Below the pieces are notes generated by a model that was given only the letters and a program-made list of their open reading frames with translations, was not told the origin of the DNA and did no database searches. Below are positions 59,134-64,000 of a stretch of 64,000 nucleotides of DNA, one piece after another; position 1 is the stretch's first letter; the number at the start of each line of letters is the position of its first letter. This DNA comes from Alphaproteobacteria bacterium (GTDB lineage: Bacteria; Pseudomonadota; Alphaproteobacteria; Bin95). The translations under genes and the position numbers were made by a program. The DNA is taken from positions 1 to 64,000 of the forward strand of contig JAJECF010000014.1 of the NCBI GenBank assembly GCA_022822125.1. Reading direction: 5' to 3'.

Positions 59134-59243
59134 CATTCGTCGCCCCGGACCGCGATCCGGGGCCCAACCCCAATCGGTTCAGCTTGCTGCAAACGCCGGG
59201 AGATGGACCCCGGCTCTCCGCTCCGCTCCGGCCGGGGTGACGG
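59134..59243. repeat. Palindromic intergenic repeat, mosaic of two inverted pieces
   Basis: The 214-base gap before the pyrC end contains ATTCGTCGCCCCGGACCGCG with CGGTCCGGGG-type inverted symmetry (CCCCGGAC against GATCCGGGG). A second block follows, built of GGACCCCGGCTC and GGCCGGGGTGACG. Repeats of this style, ending in GTCGTCC/GGGTGACG, are scattered between genes in many high-GC Alphaproteobacteria. It may act as a transcription stop between the two convergent units. Copies elsewhere cannot be counted from one window. Confidence 0.55.
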
Positions 59244-59289
59244 CTGAGGTTCTACGGACGAGTTTGTTTCGACCCGAACGGATCGGGCT

Positions 59290-60315
59290 CTACGAGGCCA
59301 CCATCCGCCATTCCAGGCGTTCGCCCGAGCGGAAGGGAAGGATGGTGTTACCGCCGGCGGCGAGGGGGCCGGGGGCTTCATTGGGGTGGCGTTCCAGCAG
59401 CACGCGCTCCTCGTTGGGCGCGAGGTCGTAAAAGGCGGGGCCGTTGAGGCTGGCGAAGGCTTCCAGCTTGTCGAGCGCGCCTTCCTCGTCGAACACCTCC
59501 GCATACACCTCCAGCGCCGTCGGCGCGCAGAAGATTCCGGCGCAGCCGCAGGCGCTCTCCTTGTCGCCGACGGCATGGGGGGCGGTGTCCGTGCCGAGGA
59601 AGAAGCGCGGGCTGCCCGAGACCGCCGCCCGGCGCAGCGCGTCCCGGTGGCGGCGGCGCTTGGCGACCGGCAGGCAATAGAGATGCGGGCGGATGCCGCC
59701 CACCAGCAGGTCGTTGCGGTCGATGACGAGATGGTGCGGGGTGATCGTGGCCGCGGTCGGCCCGTCCGCCTCCTCGACGAAGGCCGCGCCTTCGGCCGTG
59801 GTGACGTGCTCCAGCACGATCTTCAGTTCCGGGAAGTCGCGGCGCAGCCCGGCCAGCACCGTCTCCACGAACACCGCCTCGCGGTCGAAGACATCCACTT
59901 CAGGATGCGTCACCTCGCCGTGGATGAGCAAAGGCTTGCCGATCCGCTGCATCCGCTCCAGCACCGGGCGCAAGGCCGCTATGTCGGTCACGCCATGGGC
60001 GGAGTTGGTGGTTGCATGGGCCGGGTAGAGCTTGGCGGCGGTAAAGACCTCGTCCTCCATCACTGCCGGGTCCAGTCCGTCCGTCAGGTAGCAGGTCATC
60101 AACGGCTCGAACGCCGTGTCCGGCGGCAGCGCGGCCACGATGTCGTCGCGGTAGGCGCGGGCGCGGGCGCCGTCCGTCACCGGCGGCACGAGGTTCGGCA
60201 TGACGATGGCGCGAGCGAATTGCCGCGCGGTGAAAGGCACGACCGCGCGCAGCACCTCCCCCTCGCGGAAATGCACATGCCAGTCGTCCGGGCGGCGTAT
60301 CTCCAGTCGGTCCAT
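59290..60315 (-). CDS. pyrC: Dihydroorotase
   Basis: PyrC cyclises carbamoyl aspartate to dihydroorotate in pyrimidine synthesis. The 341-residue class II enzyme has the metal-binding [11 protein letters not shown] (two His), the carboxylated lysine in [16 protein letters not shown], later zinc ligands in LIHGEVT and EHVTTAEGA, and the catalytic Asp in [10 protein letters not shown]. The ATG at 60315 is 49 bases from the divergent ygfZ-like gene. The gap on its 3' side is the palindromic repeat. Confidence 0.95.
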   Translation of the reverse strand: MDRLEIRRPDDWHVHFREGEVLRAVVPFTARQFARAIVMPNLVPPVTDGARARAYRDDIVAALPPDTAFEPLMTCYLTDGLDPAVMEDEVFTAAKLYPAHATTNSAHGVTDIAALRPVLERMQRIGKPLLIHGEVTHPEVDVFDREAVFVETVLAGLRRDFPELKIVLEHVTTAEGAAFVEEADGPTAATITPHHLVIDRNDLLVGGIRPHLYCLPVAKRRRHRDALRRAAVSGSPRFFLGTDTAPHAVGDKESACGCAGIFCAPTALEVYAEVFDEEGALDKLEAFASLNGPAFYDLAPNEERVLLERHPNEAPGPLAAGGNTILPFRSGERLEWRMVAS

Positions 60316-60364
60316 GGCGTCTCATCCCTTGCGCGCCGGGGCGGGAAAGGCGACAAAGGCGCCC

Positions 60365-61216
60365 ATGATCCCCGCCCGCATCCCCTTGCCCCACCGGGGC
60401 GTTCTGGCGCTTTCGGGCGACCACGTCCACGGCTTTCTGCAGGGGCTGCTTTCGAACGACATCGAACGGGTGCGCAGCGGCGATGCCGTTTATGCCGCGC
60501 TGCTGACCCCGCAGGGCAAATTCCTGCACGATGTCTTCGCCGTCGAAATCGGCGAGACCGTTTATCTCGATGCCGAGGCCGACCGGCTGGACGACCTGGC
60601 GAAGCGGCTCAAACGCTATCGGCTCAGAGCGAAGATCGCCATACAGGACGCGAGCAACGATTGGTCGGTCGAGGCGGTTCCGGAAGGAGCTGCGCAGTTC
60701 GACCTTGCCGGAGCCGGCCCCGGCGCCAGCGCGCGCTTCGGCGGCGGCGTCGCCTATGTGGACCCGCGCGACGGACGGTTCGGCGTGCGGCTGCTGCGCC
60801 CGGCAAAGACGCCCACCGGCCTGCCGGAGGGCAATTTCGAGGACTACGAAGCGCTGCGCTACCGGCTGGCTGCGCCCGACGGCTCGCGCGACATGCCCGT
60901 CGAACGGGCCTTCCTGCTGGAGAACAATTTCGAGCGGCTGAACGGCGTGGACTGGCAGAAGGGCTGCTATGTAGGCCAGGAGGTGACGGCGCGCACCCAT
61001 TACCGCGGCTCGGTGCGTAGGCGCCTCGTGCCGGTCGCCCTCGACGGACCGGTCGCTTCCGGCGCGCGAATCGCGGTTGCCGGCCGGCCGGTCGGCGAAA
61101 TGCGCTCGAGCCTGAACGGGCTGGGCCTCGCACTCCTGCGCCTGGACCGCATCGGCGACGGCGCGGAACTGGAAGCGGACGGCGCCCGCCTCCGCCTCCT
61201 CGAACCGCAGGAGTGA
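60365..61216 (+). CDS. ygfZ: YgfZ/GcvT-family iron-sulfur protein biogenesis factor
   Basis: A 283-residue folate-binding protein of the YgfZ (IscA-pathway) family, related to GcvT, needed for some Fe-S enzymes. The family hallmark K-G-C-Y-x-G-Q-E appears as QKGCYVGQEVTAR, after RAFLLENNFERLNGVDW. The start is the ATG at 60365; the longer reading to 60200 is antisense to pyrC. Next to pyrC, as in many Alphaproteobacteria. It ends 16 bases from the convergent SDR gene. Confidence 0.9.
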   Translation: MIPARIPLPHRGVLALSGDHVHGFLQGLLSNDIERVRSGDAVYAALLTPQGKFLHDVFAVEIGETVYLDAEADRLDDLAKRLKRYRLRAKIAIQDASNDWSVEAVPEGAAQFDLAGAGPGASARFGGGVAYVDPRDGRFGVRLLRPAKTPTGLPEGNFEDYEALRYRLAAPDGSRDMPVERAFLLENNFERLNGVDWQKGCYVGQEVTARTHYRGSVRRRLVPVALDGPVASGARIAVAGRPVGEMRSSLNGLGLALLRLDRIGDGAELEADGARLRLLEPQE

Positions 61217-61232
61217 CCTCGCGCCGGAGCGG

Positions 61233-62000
61233 TCAGCTCGTTATCAGGCCGCCGTCCACATTCCAGGCCTGCCCGGTGACATTGCGGGAGCCCGGCCCGG
61301 TCAGGAACACGCAGAGCTCGGCGATATCCGCGGGGTCGTTGCCTCGCCCGATAGGAATTGGGGCCTCCATGTTGCGGCGCATCTCCTCGGCCGAAATGCC
61401 GCGCGCGGCCGAGCGGTCGCGGACAAGCTGCTCCACCAGCGCGGTGAAAGTCACGCCCGGACAGACGGCGTTCACATTGATGTCGTAACGCCCCAATTGC
61501 TGGGCGGCGGTCCTGGTGAGCGAGATGACGGCGCCCTTGCTGGCAGCGTAGGCGGCGTTGGAGGTGCCCTTGAAACCGCGCCCGGCGATGGACGCGATAT
61601 TGACGATGCGCCCGCCCCGTCCCTGGGCGATCATCCGCCGCGCCACCGTTTGCAGGCAGAAGAACACGCCCTTCGCATTCACCCGGTGAATGCGGTCCCA
61701 GTCCGCTTCGGTCAGCTCCATGATGTCGGCATGGCGGGTGACGCCCGCATTGTTGACCGCGGCATCTATGCCGCCGAGCGCCTCCACCGCCGCGTCCACC
61801 ATCGCCTCGATGGAGGCGACATCGCCGCAGTCCGCCTGGATAACCGTCGCGCCGCCGCAGGCCGCGGCTACGCGCTCGGCTGCCGCCTTGTCGATATCGG
61901 CCAGCGCGAGCCGCGCTCCGGCCGCCGCGAAGGCATGCGCGCAGGCCTCGCCGATGCCGCTGCCCGCCCCCGTAATCAGAACTGCCTTGTCCTTCGCCAT
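61233..62000 (-). CDS. SDR family NAD(P)-dependent oxidoreductase
   Basis: A 255-residue classical SDR: TGAGSGIGEACAHAFAAAG, the acidic residue after beta-2 in ALADIDK (suggesting NAD preference), NNAGVTRH, and the catalytic YAASKGAVISLT. The C-terminal part has GNDPADIAELCVFLTG and the ending NVDGG. It may be a hydroxyacyl- or sugar dehydrogenase; nothing around it fixes the substrate. Five bases separate it from the gatB stop. Confidence 0.88.
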   Translation of the reverse strand: MAKDKAVLITGAGSGIGEACAHAFAAAGARLALADIDKAAAERVAAACGGATVIQADCGDVASIEAMVDAAVEALGGIDAAVNNAGVTRHADIMELTEADWDRIHRVNAKGVFFCLQTVARRMIAQGRGGRIVNIASIAGRGFKGTSNAAYAASKGAVISLTRTAAQQLGRYDINVNAVCPGVTFTALVEQLVRDRSAARGISAEEMRRNMEAPIPIGRGNDPADIAELCVFLTGPGSRNVTGQAWNVDGGLITS

Positions 62001-62005
62001 TGTTC

Positions 62006-63445
62006 TTAGTTCTCCAATTTTGCGCGCAGAATCTCGTTCACGACTTTAGGATTGGCCTTGCCGCCGGTCGCTTTCATCGCCTGCCCGACGAAGAAGCCGA
62101 GCAGCTTGGTCCTGCCTGCGCGGTATTCGGCTGCCTTGTCGGACTCGCGCGCCAGCAATTCGTCCACAAGGCTCTCAAGCGCGCCTGTGTCCGAAATCTG
62201 CTTCAGGCCCCGCTCCTCGACGATGGCGGCGGCCGGCCTTCCGGTTTCCCACATCGCCTCGAACACCTCGCGGCCCATGCGGCCGGAGAGCGTGCCATCG
62301 GCGACGAGGTCGATGAGTTGGCCGAGCCCGGCGGCGGGAATGGGCGCGGCCTCGATCTCCAGCCCCTCCCTGTTTAGCCGCCCCAGAAGTTCCCCTGCAA
62401 CCCAGTTGGCGGCCTGCTTGGCGTCCCGGCCCGAGGCGGCGGCTTCGAAATAGTCCGCCCGGGCGCGTTCGGCCGTCAGAAGGTCGGCATCGTATTCGGA
62501 GAGGCCGAGTTCCCCGGCGAAGCGGTTGCGGCGCGCTTCCGGCAGTTCCGGCATGGCGGCGCGGATTTCCTCGATGAATTCCTCGTCGAGTTCCAGCGGC
62601 AGCAGATCGGGGTCCGGAAAATAGCGGTAGTCATGCGCATCCTCCTTGGTGCGCATGGCGCGGGTCTCGTCCCGGTCAGGGTCGAAAAGCCGCGTCTCCT
62701 GCTCGATCTCGCCGCCGGCCTCGATGACATCCACCTGGCGCCGCCCCTCGAATTCGATGGCCTCGCGCAGAAAGCGGATGGAGTTCAGGTTCTTGATCTC
62801 TGTGCGCGTCCCCAGCGCCGCGCCGGGACGACGCACCGACACATTGGCGTCGCAGCGCAGCGAGCCCTCCTGCATGTTGCCGTCGCAACTGCCCAGCCAG
62901 CGCAGCAGCGCGCGCAGGCGGGTCAGGAATTCGGCGGCCTCCTCGGGGCTTCGCAGGTCCGGCTCGGTCACGATCTCCATGAGCGCCACGCCGGCGCGGT
63001 TCAGGTCTATCAGGGTCCGGTCCGGGTCGCGGTCGTGAACGCTCTTGCCGGCATCCTGCTCCAGGTGCAGGCGGGTAATCCGCACCGTTCGGCCGGGAAT
63101 CTCCACCGACCCGCCGGACACGATGGGCTGCGTGTATTGCGAAATCTGGTAGCCCTGCGGCAGGTCCGGATAGAAGTAGTTCTTGCGGTCGAACACCGAG
63201 TAGCGGGCGATTTCGCCGCCGAAACCGAGGCCGGTTCGCACCGCCTGCTCGATGCAGACCCGGTTGATGACAGGCAGCATGCCCGGCATGGCGGCATCGA
63301 CGAGGCTGACCTGGGCGTTGGGCTCCGCGCCGAAGGCGGTCGGCGCCCCTGAAAACAGCTTCGCGGAGGAGGCCACCTGCGCATGGACCTCGAGGCCGAT
63401 GGCGTATTCCCACATCCCGTCCCGGCCTTCGATGAGGGCGCTCAC
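62006..63445 (-). CDS. gatB: Aspartyl/glutamyl-tRNA amidotransferase subunit B
   Basis: GatB, with GatA and GatC, converts Glu-tRNA-Gln and/or Asp-tRNA-Asn to the amide. The 479-residue protein has [50 protein letters not shown] and the [13 protein letters not shown] segment, plus the C-terminal YqeY-like tail with [20 protein letters not shown]. The GTG at 63445 overlaps the gatA stop (GTGA). Presence of the pathway implies at least one missing direct Gln/Asn synthetase. Confidence 0.96.
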   Translation of the reverse strand: MSALIEGRDGMWEYAIGLEVHAQVASSAKLFSGAPTAFGAEPNAQVSLVDAAMPGMLPVINRVCIEQAVRTGLGFGGEIARYSVFDRKNYFYPDLPQGYQISQYTQPIVSGGSVEIPGRTVRITRLHLEQDAGKSVHDRDPDRTLIDLNRAGVALMEIVTEPDLRSPEEAAEFLTRLRALLRWLGSCDGNMQEGSLRCDANVSVRRPGAALGTRTEIKNLNSIRFLREAIEFEGRRQVDVIEAGGEIEQETRLFDPDRDETRAMRTKEDAHDYRYFPDPDLLPLELDEEFIEEIRAAMPELPEARRNRFAGELGLSEYDADLLTAERARADYFEAAASGRDAKQAANWVAGELLGRLNREGLEIEAAPIPAAGLGQLIDLVADGTLSGRMGREVFEAMWETGRPAAAIVEERGLKQISDTGALESLVDELLARESDKAAEYRAGRTKLLGFFVGQAMKATGGKANPKVVNEILRAKLEN

Positions 63446-64000
63446 CGTACGAACTCCGGTTCTGCATCGAAGCCGACAGCGGCCTCCAGCGCCTCCGCCG
63501 CGCGCAGCACGGTGGCTTCGTCGAAGGGGCGGCCGATAAGCTGCAGGCCGAGCGGCAGGCCCGCGCCGTCGAGCCCGGCGGGCACCGAGACCGCCGGCAG
63601 CCCCGCCAGGCTCGCCGGCACGGTGAAGACATCGTTCAGATACATCGCAATCGGGTCGTCCATCTTCTCGCCGAGCGGGAAGGCGGCGGTCGGCGCGGTC
63701 GGCGTCAACACGACATCAACCGTCCCGAACGCCTGCTCGAAATCGCGCGCGATCAGCCGGCGCACGCGCTGCGCCTTGGCGTAGTAGGCGTCATAGTAGC
63801 CGGCAGACAGCACATAGGCGCCGATCAGCACCCGCCGGCGCACCTCCGCCCCGAAGCCGGCGCGGCGGGTGCGCGCATATTGCGCCCCGATAGCGGCGGC
63901 CGGGGCGCGGAGGCCGTAGCGCACCCCGTCATAGCGGGCGAGGTTGGACGACGCCTCAGCAGGCGCGACGATGTAATAGGCCGGCAGCGCATAATGCGTA
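63442..64000 (-). CDS. gatA: Aspartyl/glutamyl-tRNA amidotransferase subunit A, 3' part
   Basis: The frame is open to the right edge, so only about 185 C-terminal residues are present, starting [20 protein letters not shown] and continuing [13 protein letters not shown]. These match GatA's conserved [17 protein letters not shown] region and the C-terminal [16 protein letters not shown]. The amidase Ser-Ser-Lys triad lies outside the window. A GTG at 63924 starts the visible open reading only by chance; the real start is outside. It is coupled to gatB by a four-base overlap. Confidence 0.95.
   Translation of the reverse strand, partial: THYALPAYYIVAPAEASSNLARYDGVRYGLRAPAAAIGAQYARTRRAGFGAEVRRRVLIGAYVLSAGYYDAYYAKAQRVRRLIARDFEQAFGTVDVVLTPTAPTAAFPLGEKMDDPIAMYLNDVFTVPASLAGLPAVSVPAGLDGAGLPLGLQLIGRPFDEATVLRAAEALEAAVGFDAEPEFVR

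Overview
The window reads as one continuous, gene-dense, high-GC stretch of an alphaproteobacterial chromosome. The order cannot be fixed from sequence alone; a Rhodospirillales- or Rhizobiales-like lineage fits best. The lineage call rests on several alphaproteobacterial gene sets: argH / small LptM-like lipoprotein / lysA / DUF4175; pcm-tolC-PopZ(DUF2497)-valS; serC-serA-hisZ-purA; an EI-Ntr type ptsP; and a RodZ-like gene beside ispG. I see no rRNA, tRNA, CRISPR array, insertion sequence or prophage. No gap between genes exceeds about 220 bases.

Layout. 1-8.1 kb: the 5' end of a short-chain dehydrogenase, then a tightly coupled minus-strand operon argH-lptM-lysA-DUF4175 whose members overlap by four bases each, a TlpA-like thioredoxin diverging from argH, and an MscS channel. 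8.3-11.8 kb: a glutathione S-transferase, a biotin-dependent acyl-CoA carboxylase alpha subunit and pyrF. 11.8-14.6 kb: an OmpR/EnvZ-type two-component system divergent from a small LTXXQ (CpxP/Spy-like) periplasmic protein. A GTAAC-N5-GTAAC direct repeat lies between them, so the locus is laid out like cpxRA/cpxP. 14.6-22 kb: a carboxymuconolactone decarboxylase family protein, divergent cysE and cysK, and convergent uvrB and uvrA. 22-27.3 kb: an orphan molybdenum hydroxylase large subunit divergent from an amidase, a RidA-like protein and a COG3146 acyltransferase-like protein.

27.3-34.4 kb: the pcm-tolC-PopZ-valS operon (minus strand), then YbjN, proC and rpmB (plus strand). 34.4-54.7 kb: seventeen consecutive minus-strand genes. 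Read in transcription order they are lysC, a nitronate monooxygenase-like gene, ptsP, rodZ-like, ispG, hisS, prfA, prmC, three valine/isobutyrate catabolic genes (acyl-CoA dehydrogenase, 3-hydroxyisobutyryl-CoA hydrolase, 3-hydroxyisobutyrate dehydrogenase), a short-chain dehydrogenase, a glycine amidinotransferase, serC, serA, hisZ and purA. 54.7-59.1 kb: a plus-strand cassette starting with a UbiG methyltransferase that carries an extra C-terminal domain resembling the N-terminal part of nitrile hydratase beta subunits, followed by two luciferase-like flavin oxidoreductases, an alpha/beta hydrolase and a glutathione S-transferase. 59.1-64 kb: a palindromic intergenic repeat, pyrC, a YgfZ/GcvT-like gene, another short-chain dehydrogenase, gatB and the 3' part of gatA.

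Most of the content is central metabolism: amino acids (Arg, Lys, Cys, Pro, Ser, His regulation), pyrimidines and purines, isoprenoid and ubiquinone steps, translation and excision repair. Oxidative and xenobiotic-type enzymes are scattered between. The observations most worth following are the UbiG fusion, the Cpx-like stress locus with its putative operator and His-rich periplasmic protein, the bacterial arginine:glycine amidinotransferase next to serine biosynthesis, and a homopolymeric C tract inside tolC.
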